Below, piece after piece: positions 8,413 to 17,423 of a DNA stretch of 64,000 bases. Within the stretch, counting starts at the first letter, position 1. Each line of letters starts with the position of its first letter. The stretch is from Methanooceanicella nereidis (GTDB taxonomy: Archaea; Halobacteriota; Methanocellia; Methanocellales; Methanocellaceae). The stretch covers positions 62,001-126,000 of the forward strand of contig NZ_PGCK01000005.1 in NCBI RefSeq assembly GCF_021023085.1. The letters are read 5' to 3'. The notes beneath the pieces are model-generated. The model was given only the letters and a program-made list of their open reading frames with translations. It made no database searches and was not told where the DNA came from. The position numbers were made by a program, and so were the translations under genes.

Positions 8413-8946
8413 TTGGCCCTGAAGTTGCCGGTAGAGTTAAGGGAGAAGCTAAAGAAGCCCTATGGTAAGCTTTACCGCTGCAAAGGAGAAGATTGCCTTA
8501 AGCAAGTGATAGAAGAATTACCAGACCCTGTCAGGATCATTTCGATAGGGGATGTGACCACATATTACCTGCTGAAGGCTAACGTTATCCCTGATATGTG
8601 CCTTGTGGACGACATGACCATGAGAATTCCTGTCGACCGGGCAATGAAGCAGGGAACGGCCCACAGATCATTCAAAGAGGTAACCGTCATTAACCCTCCC
8701 GGCGTCGTTACGGGAGAGCTGATGGACGCGATTAAGGACAATATGGACTCCAGAATTCCCGTCCGGATATTCGTCGACGGGGAAGAGGATCTTGCGGTCA
8801 TACCGGCGTGCATATACGCTCCGATCGGTTCGGTCGTGATATACGGCCAGCCCGGCGAGGGCATGGTCGTGGTAGAGATCACCGAGGAGAAGAAACAACA
8901 AACTTTATCTTTGATAGAGCAAATGATAGAGGAAAACGCCAGTTAA
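8413..8946 (+). CDS. GTP-dependent dephospho-CoA kinase (DUF359)
   Basis: This archaeal enzyme phosphorylates dephospho-CoA to CoA, the last step of CoA synthesis, and is unrelated to bacterial CoaE. Family features are IISIGDVTTYYLL (residues 42-54), CLVDDMTMR, NPPGVVTGEL and VDGEEDL. Acidic residues in these motifs are implicated in GTP and metal binding. The TTG start follows the spt4 stop by one base, so the genes are co-transcribed. Together with the divergent pantoate kinase-coaBC operon, three CoA enzymes sit within 3.2 kb. Confidence 0.9.
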   Translation: MALKLPVELREKLKKPYGKLYRCKGEDCLKQVIEELPDPVRIISIGDVTTYYLLKANVIPDMCLVDDMTMRIPVDRAMKQGTAHRSFKEVTVINPPGVVTGELMDAIKDNMDSRIPVRIFVDGEEDLAVIPACIYAPIGSVVIYGQPGEGMVVVEITEEKKQQTLSLIEQMIEENAS

Positions 8947-8973
8947 TATCATCAATATTCGATGGTGAATAGT

Positions 8974-9273
8974 ATGGAAATAAAAGTACTTGAAGAAAAG
9001 AAAAACCCTCTCTTAGAGAGACGCGAGGTCAAGTTCTGCGCCACGCACAACCTTGGCACACCGTCGAGAGAGGAAATAAAGAACAAGATAGCCGCATATC
9101 TGAACTCCAAGCCTGAGCTCGTCATCATAGAGCAGATGAGGTCTGCCTATGGAAAGCGCGAGACATACGGCTATGCAAAGATATACGAGACAGAGGACCG
9201 CTTAAAGCGCGTCGAGACAGAGCACATCATCCAGAGGAACGCTAAACCCGCTCCCGAGGAAAAGAAGGAATAA
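8974..9273 (+). CDS. rps24e: Ribosomal protein S24e
   Basis: This is a small-subunit protein found in archaea and eukaryotes. The sequence [19 protein letters not shown] and the [26 protein letters not shown] stretch (broken here only by description) are typical. The tail is charged. The ATG at 8974 is chosen because GGTGA precedes it by about five bases; an in-frame GTG/ATG at 8962 would add four residues. It is the third gene of the spt4 cluster, directly before rps27ae. Confidence 0.95.
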   Translation: MEIKVLEEKKNPLLERREVKFCATHNLGTPSREEIKNKIAAYLNSKPELVIIEQMRSAYGKRETYGYAKIYETEDRLKRVETEHIIQRNAKPAPEEKKE

Positions 9274-9289
9274 TCAGGCAGTGATGACT

Positions 9290-9475
9290 ATGGCAAAGAA
9301 GGCAGCACCAGCAAAAGGAAGCGGCTTAAAGTCCAGAATGTACGAGGTCAGCAAGGAAGGCAAGGTCACCAGGAAAGGCCAGACCTGCCCGAGATGCGGT
9401 GACGGAGTATTCCTCGCAGCCCACAAGGACAGGACGTCCTGCGGCAAGTGCGGGTATACCGAGTACAAGAAATAA
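9290..9475 (+). CDS. rps27ae: Ribosomal protein S27ae
   Basis: This is a small zinc-ribbon ribosomal protein. [13 protein letters not shown], followed by CGKCGYTEY, supplies the four zinc cysteines. The N-terminus is basic and lysine-rich. The ATG at 9290 gives 61 residues; ATG 9281 in the same frame adds MMT. The gene follows rps24e by 16 bases, as in many archaea. The tRNA-modification gene kae1, which often comes next, is not present here. Confidence 0.94.
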   Translation: MAKKAAPAKGSGLKSRMYEVSKEGKVTRKGQTCPRCGDGVFLAAHKDRTSCGKCGYTEYKK

Positions 9476-9744
9476 GAACAGCACAGACTTTTAGACCATA
9501 ACTATCACCGAGATGGACGCTCCCCCGGATCGATGATGATTATAGGTATGCCATGCCGGCCGCCCAGTATTACCCGGTACCGGATGGCGTACGTTCACAT
9601 ATCTTTTCTAAACTTTTCTCGTCATCAGGAGAACATCGCAGCCCTGAACCTGGTAATATTTTCCAGTATGTCGATTTATTATCAGTTATAAAAAAAGAAA
9701 AGTATAAAATAGCTATAAAGCGATTGACAAACGAAGTGAAAATA

Positions 9745-10407
9745 ATGCCAATGAATATTATCAATGTTAAAGTGGACGACGAGCAGGAAGAGACTATCCT
9801 GAGCGCCGGCAAGGATACCGGATATGTCATGATGATCATGAACGATGAAGGCGGCATAAGAATATCGACCGAAGAGCTGGAGACTATGGTCGAAGGCGAG
9901 AACGATGCCGCTACCATCGATTTTACATCGGAGTACTATGAGCACGTATTCGAGTGGCTTGGGGACAATGACGTTGAGGTCACGGACGATATAGTGGAGA
10001 CCATCAGCCAGCAAAAAGAGGCCGAGTTCCAGTTCGAGGAGAACGAATATGCGGAAGCTATCAAAAAGTCCGAAAAGCTCACGACGTCCATGATCGACCA
10101 GCTAAAAGAAAAGCTCGAGCAGGGAATTGATACGGCTGTCACTCCAAAAATGAAGAATGATTACAGGGCCGCGTTAAAAAAATTAAACAACAAAGAGTAT
10201 GATCTTGACTATATCACGAAATGGTCGGTGCGCCTGATCGGGGAAGATGAGGCGGAAAAATTCAGGGAGAATATTGACGGCACTGAAAGCGATTTCGTGG
10301 ACCGCATTTTAAAGAATCGTATGTATAACAGGCTTTTCATAGATGACTATGCATTTTTAGAGGGCGACGGAAGCTTAAAGTGGGTCAGCCTCGAAAAGAA
10401 AAAGTAA
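9745..10407 (+). CDS. Conserved-looking acidic protein of unknown function
   Basis: I do not recognise this family. The likely start is the ATG at 9745 (220 aa). A TATA box (AAGTATAAAATAG, around 9699-9711) lies 45 bases upstream. The open frame back to 9553 runs through that promoter and is probably not translated. The protein is very acidic, has no membrane segment or cysteine cluster, and is helical in its second half. An N-terminal strand-rich part (NIINVKVDDEQEETILSAG) precedes it. It lies 34 bases before comB on the same strand and may be co-transcribed. Confidence 0.7.
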   Translation: MPMNIINVKVDDEQEETILSAGKDTGYVMMIMNDEGGIRISTEELETMVEGENDAATIDFTSEYYEHVFEWLGDNDVEVTDDIVETISQQKEAEFQFEENEYAEAIKKSEKLTTSMIDQLKEKLEQGIDTAVTPKMKNDYRAALKKLNNKEYDLDYITKWSVRLIGEDEAEKFRENIDGTESDFVDRILKNRMYNRLFIDDYAFLEGDGSLKWVSLEKKK

Positions 10408-10441
10408 ACTGGTGCCTGATGATATGCCCGGAGCTTGTGAC

Positions 10442-11131
10442 ATGAGATACTATATTGCCGCCGAAGGTAAAGCCGAATACTTAATATCCCCGGCAGGAGT
10501 CCCGGTCATAATCGACGTGCTCAGGGCATCTTCTACGATAATTGCCGCTTTATGGAAAGGCGCTGAGAAAGTCATACCGGTAGAGTATGAGGACTGGGCC
10601 TTAAAGCTTGGTAAGGACATTGGCGCGGTATTGATCGGGGAGAGAGACGGTGTACGCCTGGAGGGGTTCGACTATAATAACTCGCCGAACGAGATATTGA
10701 AAGCGGACCTGAAAGGAAAGACCGTGGTAATGACAACCTCTAACGGTACGAAGGTGATGGTCGACGGCGGCATCATAGCGAGCACGCTGAATGCAGGGGC
10801 TGTCGCGAACCATATCAAGGATTCCGACCGCACATACCTTTTGGCATCCGGGTCGCCTCTAAAGTCTGACGAAGACATGTATACTGCCATGTTAATAGAA
10901 AAGCTCATCAAGAAAATGGAGCAGGGATATTCGGTTGATGATGCATTGAGCCTGTCATCTCATGAGGAAGATTTTATCTCGCTCCTGGATAGCATCAGAC
11001 ATTCAGGCTCGGGAAAAAAAGTCTCACATCTCGGATATGCCGATGACGTCGACATGATATGCACCTCGGTCAACAAATTCCCGATAATACCTGTCTACAG
11101 GAATGGTGCCATAAGGTTATCATACACTTGA
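10442..11131 (+). CDS. comB: 2-phosphosulfolactate phosphatase ComB (coenzyme M synthesis)
   Basis: ComB hydrolyses 2-phosphosulfolactate to sulfolactate, the second step of the phosphoenolpyruvate route to coenzyme M. Family signatures are IIDVLRASSTI near residue 24, IGERDGVRLEGFDYNNSP and VVMTTSNGTK, followed by LASGSPLKSDED. I start at the ATG at 10442, giving MRYYIAAEG, because GGAG lies eight bases upstream; a GTG at 10412 would add ten residues. The presence of ComB supports a methanogen. It follows the acidic unknown protein. Confidence 0.93.
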   Translation: MRYYIAAEGKAEYLISPAGVPVIIDVLRASSTIIAALWKGAEKVIPVEYEDWALKLGKDIGAVLIGERDGVRLEGFDYNNSPNEILKADLKGKTVVMTTSNGTKVMVDGGIIASTLNAGAVANHIKDSDRTYLLASGSPLKSDEDMYTAMLIEKLIKKMEQGYSVDDALSLSSHEEDFISLLDSIRHSGSGKKVSHLGYADDVDMICTSVNKFPIIPVYRNGAIRLSYT

Positions 11132-11264
11132 CAGGGCACCATAAATCAGGTCCTGAATAATTTTTGCCATTTCATATGCAGGATACTATTTTATCCATAT
11201 GTGACGAGAAGTATTTTATAGTTGCATACCATACATGATATGCGTCTTAAATTTGAGGGAGTCT

Positions 11265-11897
11265 ATGGAAGTCGAAACTTTAAAAAAGCTCGCGCTGATG
11301 GGCGCCATTCATGATCATGTCGACCTTTCATCCTCGACGTTCGCGTATACACTGGGTACGAGCGCCCAGACCGCTGCAAGAAGGCTTGCATTGCTGGAGA
11401 ATGATGGTTTTATCACGCGGATAGTCACAAATGAAGGGCAGAAGGTGCACATCACTGATAAAGGGCTTATAGTCCTTAAGTCGGAATTCATGGACTACAA
11501 AAAATTATTCGAGTGCGATCACGTGAACAGTATTAAAGGAAAAGTGACCACAGGACTTGGCGAAGGCCAGTATTATATATCGCTTGACGGGTACAGGCAG
11601 CAATTTATAAATAAGCTAGGGTTCGACCCGTATCCGGGCACGCTTAACATTAAGCTCAACAAACCGTTCTTGCACGGTGATTCGAGTGTCATAAAGATAG
11701 ACGGGTTCAAGGACTCGAACCGCACATACGGAGGCGGAAGGTGTTATCTCGTTAAGATAAACGATATTAGGGCCGCCATCATGAGGCCGGACCGTTCGAG
11801 CTATCCCGAGACATTAATAGAGATCATAGCCCCGGTGAACCTGAGAAAAACGCTGGGACTTAAAGACGGAGATGAAGTAGAGGTGTTAATAGAATGA
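11265..11897 (+). CDS. ribK: CTP-dependent riboflavin kinase with N-terminal winged helix
   Basis: This archaeal riboflavin kinase makes FMN using CTP. The C-terminal kinase domain starts near residue 80 with KGKVTTGLGEGQYY. It continues with GFDPYPGTLNIKL, GGGRCYLVKI and the ending LRKTLGLKDGDEVEVL. The N-terminal ~75 residues form a winged helix (TSAQTAARRLALLENDGFI), as in archaeal homologues that also bind DNA and regulate riboflavin genes. The ATG at 11265 has GAGGGAG just upstream. A TATA box (GTATTTTATAG) lies near 11212. The stop overlaps ribB by four bases. Confidence 0.92.
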   Translation: MEVETLKKLALMGAIHDHVDLSSSTFAYTLGTSAQTAARRLALLENDGFITRIVTNEGQKVHITDKGLIVLKSEFMDYKKLFECDHVNSIKGKVTTGLGEGQYYISLDGYRQQFINKLGFDPYPGTLNIKLNKPFLHGDSSVIKIDGFKDSNRTYGGGRCYLVKINDIRAAIMRPDRSSYPETLIEIIAPVNLRKTLGLKDGDEVEVLIE

Positions 11898-12592
11898 TCC
11901 AGGACGCCATAAGGGCACTCAGGAACGGGCAGGTAATCCTGCTGTACGACTATGATAACCGTGAGGCAGAGACTGACCTGGTCATAGCTGCCGAATTCAC
12001 GACACCGAAAAGTGTCTATCAGCTCAGGAGGGATGCCGGCGGCCTGATGTGCGTCGCCATCGATCCGGTGGTCTGCTCAAATCTCGGCATACCTTACATA
12101 GTGGATGTGCTGAGATATGCGGGTAACTCAGGTAACGGCTTCAAGTCCATCGAGTCCATCTACGAGAAGGTCGGCGACATACCATACGACTCAAAATCAT
12201 CGTTCTCATTATGGGTCAACCACAGAAAGACATACACGGGCATTACCGACGTTGACAGGAGCCTGACCATTAACAAGCTTGCAGAAGTCACGCATCAGGC
12301 CATGAACGGCAACCATGTGAATTTCGGGGCCGAGTTCAGGTCTCCAGGGCATGTGCCTTTATTGAGGGCGGCGCCGAACCTGCTGAAGGACAGGAAAGGC
12401 CAGACCGAGTTGTCCATCGTTCTTGCGAGGGCGGCGGGGGTAACTCCCGCGATGGTCATGTGCGAGATGCTTGATGGCGAGACCGGAAAAGCCCTTTCGA
12501 AGAAGGATGCCATGGAATATGCGAGAAAGCACGGGCTGGTCTTCGTAGAGGGTAAAGATGTTGAAGAGCTGTTCAATTCATCCATGAATTGA
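11894..12592 (+). CDS. ribB: 3,4-dihydroxy-2-butanone 4-phosphate synthase
   Basis: RibB converts ribulose 5-phosphate to the four-carbon precursor of riboflavin. The metal and substrate segment DYDNREAETDLVIAAEF lies at residues 18-34, followed by RRDAGGLMCVAI. The later GHVPLLRAAPNLL and RKGQTELSIVLARAAG segments match archaeal RibB. At 232 aa it is monofunctional, with no GTP cyclohydrolase II fusion. The ATGA overlap with ribK makes a two-gene flavin operon that the winged helix of RibK could autoregulate (inference). Confidence 0.95.
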   Translation: MIQDAIRALRNGQVILLYDYDNREAETDLVIAAEFTTPKSVYQLRRDAGGLMCVAIDPVVCSNLGIPYIVDVLRYAGNSGNGFKSIESIYEKVGDIPYDSKSSFSLWVNHRKTYTGITDVDRSLTINKLAEVTHQAMNGNHVNFGAEFRSPGHVPLLRAAPNLLKDRKGQTELSIVLARAAGVTPAMVMCEMLDGETGKALSKKDAMEYARKHGLVFVEGKDVEELFNSSMN

Positions 12593-12699
12593 ATTTCAAC
12601 ATCACTTTCGTTTAATTTAAATTGAAAAGACCACAATTTACCTATTTCTTTTTCTGTCCTTACCAGAAGCTTAATTGAAAGATAATAGTATAGACCTCA

Positions 12700-12850
12700 C
12701 TTTTTCACCACAAAGCGCACAAAGGCGACCAGGGACCACAAGCTTTCACCGCGAAGCGCACAAAAGGGCACAAGGGTACACAAAGGACTTTTTTTAGAAG
12801 ATTAACATATCTAAAAAAATGTGGACCTTAGATCTCTTCGTGGTGAAAAA
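12700..12850. repeat. CACAAAG-type hairpin repeat, locus 1
   Basis: Left-arm units of the type CCACAAAGCGCACAAAGGCG are followed by a core (TTTTTTAGAAGATTAACATA, then a run of A) and a short right arm ending CTTCGTGGTGAAAAA, the reverse complement of the left unit. The same architecture recurs at 35805, 42248, 48866, 49695 and 58511. It is non-coding and fills most of the ribB-mptA gap. Confidence 0.8.
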
Positions 12851-12957
12851 CCGTGTCCATGGATACCTTTGTATCATAAAGAATGAATAAAAGATCAGTA
12901 GATACGAATACCGAGATCATTTAAAATCATAAAAAGAAGTAAGATAATAAAAAGTGA

Positions 12958-13908
12958 TCAAACGACGATATTGCCGTTGTTCATCACTTCTTTCTTGAGC
13001 TCGCCGAAGGTCGCCTTCCGCTCCGCGAACGCGTTATGGCGGTGGATGCTCTCCTCGTTTACCTGCTTTATCGTGATTATCGTGTCCTCTGGCAGGTTCG
13101 GGAACCTCTCGACAAGGTTCTTAGCCATCGTCCTGACACAGTCCTCGACAAATTTAGGGTTTTTATGAGCCGTTATGACAACATGCCTTTCATCGTCACG
13201 CTTTAGCAGCTCGTACATCTGGGAACTCATTGAATTCTCTATGATATCAATAATAGCCTCGATGCCAACTTTGACGCCGTTACTTGATTCTACCATGATC
13301 GTGCCTATACCGCGCTGGTTGTGCGTAGGCATGGGCATATCGCACAGGAACTCGCTGATGGTGGCATCATCGACGCCGAGCTTTGCGAGTGTGTTAAAGG
13401 CCATTTCCTTGGAGATCTCCTGGGCGCACGGACAGGCTGTCATCGCAATGACGTCCGCACCGATGGTCTTCCTGATCTTGCCGTCCCGGGATACGATCGC
13501 GTCGGCATAGATGTCGTATACTTCCTGGCATTCCATTTTAGTCCGGGGCGATTTCTTTTTCATCATATATTCGCCTTTCATACGGACTTCCGCGTTAGTA
13601 GCGTATTCGTGTTTTTCAAGAAGGTTCTTTGATACGTCAACGCACAGGTCCTCTATCGCATATATCGGCTCCTGCACGGCGTCCTCAAGCGTCTTGTCGA
13701 TGACCTCGAGGTTCCTTGAAAGGTTCGCCCCTTTCCTGTCGGAGGGGAGATCTACAAAAATATCAAATGTTGGGATCAGCACTATAGGCCTTTTGTCACT
13801 TCTGGTTATCTCTACCATCTTTTTGACTTCTGTTATACCCACTCTTGTTAGGCCTATGTGGACGTCAGGATTATTTGCTTGCACGTCTGGAAGTATCAAT
13901 ATCTTCAC
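12958..13908 (-). CDS. mptA: GTP cyclohydrolase MptA (methanopterin synthesis)
   Basis: MptA is the Fe(II)-dependent cyclohydrolase that opens GTP to 7,8-dihydroneopterin 2',3'-cyclic phosphate, the first step of tetrahydromethanopterin synthesis. Features are the N-terminal LPDVQ, the GADVIAMTACPCAQE cysteine motif near residues 150-163, and MPMPTHNQRG with metal ligands. The C-terminal ESIHRHNAFAERKATFGEL segment also matches. The length of 316 aa is normal. GGGTGA precedes the ATG. A pair of strong hairpins lies about 75 bases upstream (13985-14050), which raises the possibility of a leader element. Confidence 0.95.
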   Translation of the reverse strand: MKILILPDVQANNPDVHIGLTRVGITEVKKMVEITRSDKRPIVLIPTFDIFVDLPSDRKGANLSRNLEVIDKTLEDAVQEPIYAIEDLCVDVSKNLLEKHEYATNAEVRMKGEYMMKKKSPRTKMECQEVYDIYADAIVSRDGKIRKTIGADVIAMTACPCAQEISKEMAFNTLAKLGVDDATISEFLCDMPMPTHNQRGIGTIMVESSNGVKVGIEAIIDIIENSMSSQMYELLKRDDERHVVITAHKNPKFVEDCVRTMAKNLVERFPNLPEDTIITIKQVNEESIHRHNAFAERKATFGELKKEVMNNGNIVV

Positions 13909-13984
13909 CCAGAATGTATTCTTTAAAGACTTTAAATGAGATAAGCTTTACCGTATAAGGATTTTTCGCCTTGTGTCGCAAAAT

Positions 13985-14050
13985 TGCACGGACCGGTCTT
14001 TGTAGAGGGGAATCTATGAGAGCCGGTAGCCGTGCATCGCTGAAGAGCGA
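13985..14050. ncRNA. Two adjacent strong hairpins upstream of mptA
   Basis: TGCACGG plus ACCGG (13985-13996) pairs with CCGGT, AG bulge, CCGTGCA (14023-14036). Its loop contains TAGA/TCTA around GGGGAA. Directly abutting is TCGCT-GAAG-AGCGA (14037-14050). On the plus strand ACCGTATAAGG (13960-13970) is a TATA box about 25 bases before the first stem, which suggests a short plus-strand RNA. On the minus strand the same stems would lie upstream of mptA. Strand and function are unresolved. Confidence 0.5.
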
Positions 14051-14191
14051 CTTTGACTTGCGATTTGCTGTCTTTGTGTCTATTATGTGGCTTCATTTAT
14101 CAACTTTCCCTAAAAACAGCATTTAACTAAATATCGATGCGTTTTTGAGGGTAGGAATGGAATTTTTCTTACTTTAATAAAAATCCTGGTC

Positions 14192-14764
14192 TTAATATGA
14201 TAATTTTAGATCGAGACAGCCGCCGATATATGAAGACATAAATGTGCGAATATTTTCTAGCTCTTTTTTAGTCATCGCATTGATATTCATATTCTTCAAA
14301 GATGTGGCCATTAGCTTTGAAGCGAAATTGCTTCCGAATATCATGCTGACCTGCCTTTCCCATTTTTTTATATTCTTTTCAGCTACCGATGCCGGTATGA
14401 TACACTTTTCAGAGACATTATCAATGTCCGGAGGCTGGGAAAATAATAGCCGCACTGTACGTGATATGGCCCGAATGTTCGCAGTCCTGCGGCAATTTAT
14501 GTAGACGTGCACATCATCATATTCATGGCTTATGACGAGCGCTTTTTGATCGCCGGCATCAATCGACAGCTCATAGGAGCATAACAACTTCATAGAGGAT
14601 ATTATTTGTTTTACGCCATGGTTTATATCGGGGAAAATATCGTCCTTGCAAATGACAACAATATCATTTACACCATACATTTCGCCTGATATTGAGCTCG
14701 CGATCTTTTTCGCCCATTTTCTAGCATACTCATTCGACACGCTATCACCGGTAATATATGCCAT
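14192..14764 (-). CDS. Hypothetical protein, divergent from the pilus operon
   Basis: I do not recognise this 190-residue protein. It is soluble, without signal or membrane segments. It has scattered cysteines (ICKDD, LLCSYEL, INCRRT, EKCIIP) and a charged helical C-terminal third (NIKKWERQVSMIFGSNFASK). It is transcribed away from the pilus-like operon with about 78 bp between starts, so the two probably share a control region. A role in that system is possible but inferred only from position. Confidence 0.7.
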   Translation of the reverse strand: MAYITGDSVSNEYARKWAKKIASSISGEMYGVNDIVVICKDDIFPDINHGVKQIISSMKLLCSYELSIDAGDQKALVISHEYDDVHVYINCRRTANIRAISRTVRLLFSQPPDIDNVSEKCIIPASVAEKNIKKWERQVSMIFGSNFASKLMATSLKNMNINAMTKKELENIRTFMSSYIGGCLDLKLSY

Positions 14765-14842
14765 ACTTATTTACAATAATCTATAAATAATACATATTAT
14801 ACTTTATTACATAATTAAGAAAAAAAGTATATTGGGATAGAT

Positions 14843-16555
14843 ATGAGCACTGTATCCAGAGAGGACTTATTAAAGGTCGACGATAGTAACGTTCCAAGAA
14901 AAAAGCTAAAGCTCGGAAACCGTAACGTACCGCCGGACACCGTAGTGAACGACAGGGCCGGTGTGAATTATGCGGGCGCTAATGACAGCCGGAACGTATC
15001 GATCCCGGAGGAAGACAATGCATATGCGCCATCGGGGTTCAAGGTCATAAAGAGCTATAGTATCGATGATAATTGCAGTGCCCAAATATTGTGGGACGTC
15101 ACGTCAAGCAGATACAGGTATCTCCTCATAGAGCCGTCTTTGACAGCCGTCGAGTCAAAGACCTATTCAGATATTGTTACTGAGCTTCACAAGAAACCCC
15201 GGTCAGAGCTATACCTTATGAAAAAGCTTGGAGGGCGTCAAAGAATAAGACAAAAGTTCGACAGGCTTTGTAGAGAGAAACTTGTGGATAAACAGCTTAA
15301 GGAAAAGATGCTTTACCACATAGAGAAGGATTTCTGGGGCTATAAAAAGATCGACGCGCTCCTTAAGGACAGGAACGTGGAAGATATAAGCTGCAACGGC
15401 TATTCGAGGCCAGTGTATGTGTATATCCCCGAGTTTGAATCGATACCCACTAACATTGTTTTTGAAAGCGAAGAGGAACTTGACGACTTTGCGATGTACC
15501 TCGTCCAGAGAGGCGGGAAATCTATCAGCGCAGCAAATCCGATACAGGACGTGGCGCTGCCGGACGGGTCAAGGCTGAACGGGACGATATACAGGGAAGT
15601 AAGCTCGAACGGCACAACTTTCTCGATCAGGGTAGCAAGCCGCGCCAGGGGTGCTGCAGAATTGTTACGCCGCCGAACTTTCTCTCCGGAGTCAATGGCT
15701 TTTCTCTGGCTGGCAATGGAGAATAAGTGCAGCATGGCGTTCATCGGAGGGACCGCCTCTGGAAAAACGGCCGCTATGAACGCTGTGTGCAGTTTTATCA
15801 CAGATAAGAATAAGATCGTGACCATAGAGGATACGAGGGAGGTCAGGCTGTCCAGCCAGAACTGGACGCCGCTGGTCGTGAGGGAAACAGGTGATTCTCC
15901 TATCACAGAGTTCGACCTGCTAGTCGCGGCGTTCAGGCAGCGCCCGGAATATGTCATAGTCGGTGAGGTCAGGACGCCGGAAGGCTCAAGAGCCGCCATC
16001 CACGGTATAAATTCGGGCCATACGGTCATGCTGACGTTCCATGCTGATTCATCCGCTAATTTTTTCAACAGGATCACGAACGAGCCTTTCAATATTTCTC
16101 CGTATATCGCTTCGAGCCTGTCGCTATGCATAAGCCTGGCCATGGTCACGGTCCCCTCAGGAGGCCTTGATGTAAAGGTCCGCCGGTGTAAGTCCATATC
16201 CGAGGTCGTCGGGGTAAAAGAGGATGGCACGGTAGATATGAGCATGATCTTCGAATGGAACCCGGCCACAGACGCAATGACGATGAAGACCGGCAGATCC
16301 CGGGTACTGGGTAAAATCAAGGAGGAAAGAGGCTGGGATGACGAGCGCCTTATCAAGGAGATAAGCGCCAGGACGTTCATCCTCAGATGGATGAGCGAGA
16401 ACAATATCATAAATGAGGAAAGGGTCAGAAAGGTCGTGGAGTATTTCCATCGGGATGGCGAAGGTATGCTGGGATTCATAAAGGAGCATCCTGGCATTAT
16501 CGGGACAGAGGACATCGTACCGGAGCGTGCTGCCTGTGAGGTTGAAGGAGCTTAA
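14843..16555 (+). CDS. Type IV pilus/archaellum-type secretion ATPase (GspE/TadA family)
   Basis: This hexameric ATPase powers assembly of pilus-like filaments from the cytoplasmic side. Walker A is GGTASGKTAA, near residue 300. The Asp box is TIEDTREVRL, the Walker B region RPEYVIVGEVRTPEGSRAA, and the His box GHTVMLTFHAD. The first ~90 residues are low-complexity and probably unstructured. The central domain with RNVEDISCNGYSRPVYVY is the usual N2 region. It is the first gene of an eight-gene operon and overlaps the next gene by 29 bases. The substrate is unknown. Confidence 0.92.
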   Translation: MSTVSREDLLKVDDSNVPRKKLKLGNRNVPPDTVVNDRAGVNYAGANDSRNVSIPEEDNAYAPSGFKVIKSYSIDDNCSAQILWDVTSSRYRYLLIEPSLTAVESKTYSDIVTELHKKPRSELYLMKKLGGRQRIRQKFDRLCREKLVDKQLKEKMLYHIEKDFWGYKKIDALLKDRNVEDISCNGYSRPVYVYIPEFESIPTNIVFESEEELDDFAMYLVQRGGKSISAANPIQDVALPDGSRLNGTIYREVSSNGTTFSIRVASRARGAAELLRRRTFSPESMAFLWLAMENKCSMAFIGGTASGKTAAMNAVCSFITDKNKIVTIEDTREVRLSSQNWTPLVVRETGDSPITEFDLLVAAFRQRPEYVIVGEVRTPEGSRAAIHGINSGHTVMLTFHADSSANFFNRITNEPFNISPYIASSLSLCISLAMVTVPSGGLDVKVRRCKSISEVVGVKEDGTVDMSMIFEWNPATDAMTMKTGRSRVLGKIKEERGWDDERLIKEISARTFILRWMSENNIINEERVRKVVEYFHRDGEGMLGFIKEHPGIIGTEDIVPERAACEVEGA

Positions 16556-17420
16556 AATAAAATATCCAGAGATCCCGGTCATACGAAGGCTGTCAAAAAG
16601 CCTGATTTCTTCGGGCAGGATGGACGGGTTCATGTCGTGTTACGAGAAATGCAGGATCGATATGACTTGCCCGGAATATGTTTACAGGACATTACTGCTC
16701 TCCATTGGAGTCCCCATAGCGGTAATAATATCGGCCATAGCCGTCGCATTACCGGGAATGATCCCCGGGCCTTTGACGGCAATATATTCGATACCCGCAG
16801 GTATATTCGGCGGCGCCATAACATTTTATGCCAGGGTCTACTCGATCCGGTCGCTTAAAAATTACAGAGGTGCGCTAATGGACGCGAAAGCCGTTCATTC
16901 GGTGGGTTTTATGCTGACGATGGCCGAGTCGAACGTGCCTCTTAAGAGAATGTTCCAGAACCTATCGAACCTCGGGACCGTCTATGGAGAGGACATAGCC
17001 CTGGAATCGACGTATATCATATCGCTTGCGGAAGAGGACGGGATGGACATAATATCGGCTGTCAGCAAAGCGCAATCAGTATCGCCGTCTGTGATATGGC
17101 AGGAGATACTGATCGGGATATCAGGCGTATACAGCAGCGGAGGGGAGCTAAAGGAATACCTTAAGGGTAAATACCAAACCCTTAGCGAGAGGAAAAGAAC
17201 CGACGTCAGGAAATATAACGACACTGTCCAGGGATTATCGTCCGTTTACCTTTCAGTCATCGGAATTGCAGCGATCTTTATTGCACTGATAAATCTTGTC
17301 TTTAACATGGCGAGCCTCTTTTCGAACGACTCGCTGGTATGGCTTGATGCCCTGATCATAGTGCCCATCGGCAGCTTCGTTATCATGCGCATATTAAAAG
17401 TGACCAACCCGGAGGCTTAA
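16527..17420 (+). CDS. Pilus platform membrane protein (GspF/TadC type), first copy
   Basis: This is an inner-membrane platform protein of type IV filament systems. The 297-residue chain has a hydrophobic pair near residues 53-90 and a cytosolic domain carrying GFMLTMAESNVPLKRMF, typical of GspF. Two more spans lie at the C-terminus (SVIGIAAIFIALINLVF and LDALIIVPIGSFVIM). It starts with GTG at 16527 or, better placed after GGAG, at 16536. It overlaps the ATPase gene, so the two are coupled. A second platform gene follows. Confidence 0.88.
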   Translation: MLPVRLKELKIKYPEIPVIRRLSKSLISSGRMDGFMSCYEKCRIDMTCPEYVYRTLLLSIGVPIAVIISAIAVALPGMIPGPLTAIYSIPAGIFGGAITFYARVYSIRSLKNYRGALMDAKAVHSVGFMLTMAESNVPLKRMFQNLSNLGTVYGEDIALESTYIISLAEEDGMDIISAVSKAQSVSPSVIWQEILIGISGVYSSGGELKEYLKGKYQTLSERKRTDVRKYNDTVQGLSSVYLSVIGIAAIFIALINLVFNMASLFSNDSLVWLDALIIVPIGSFVIMRILKVTNPEA

Positions 17421-17423
17421 GAC

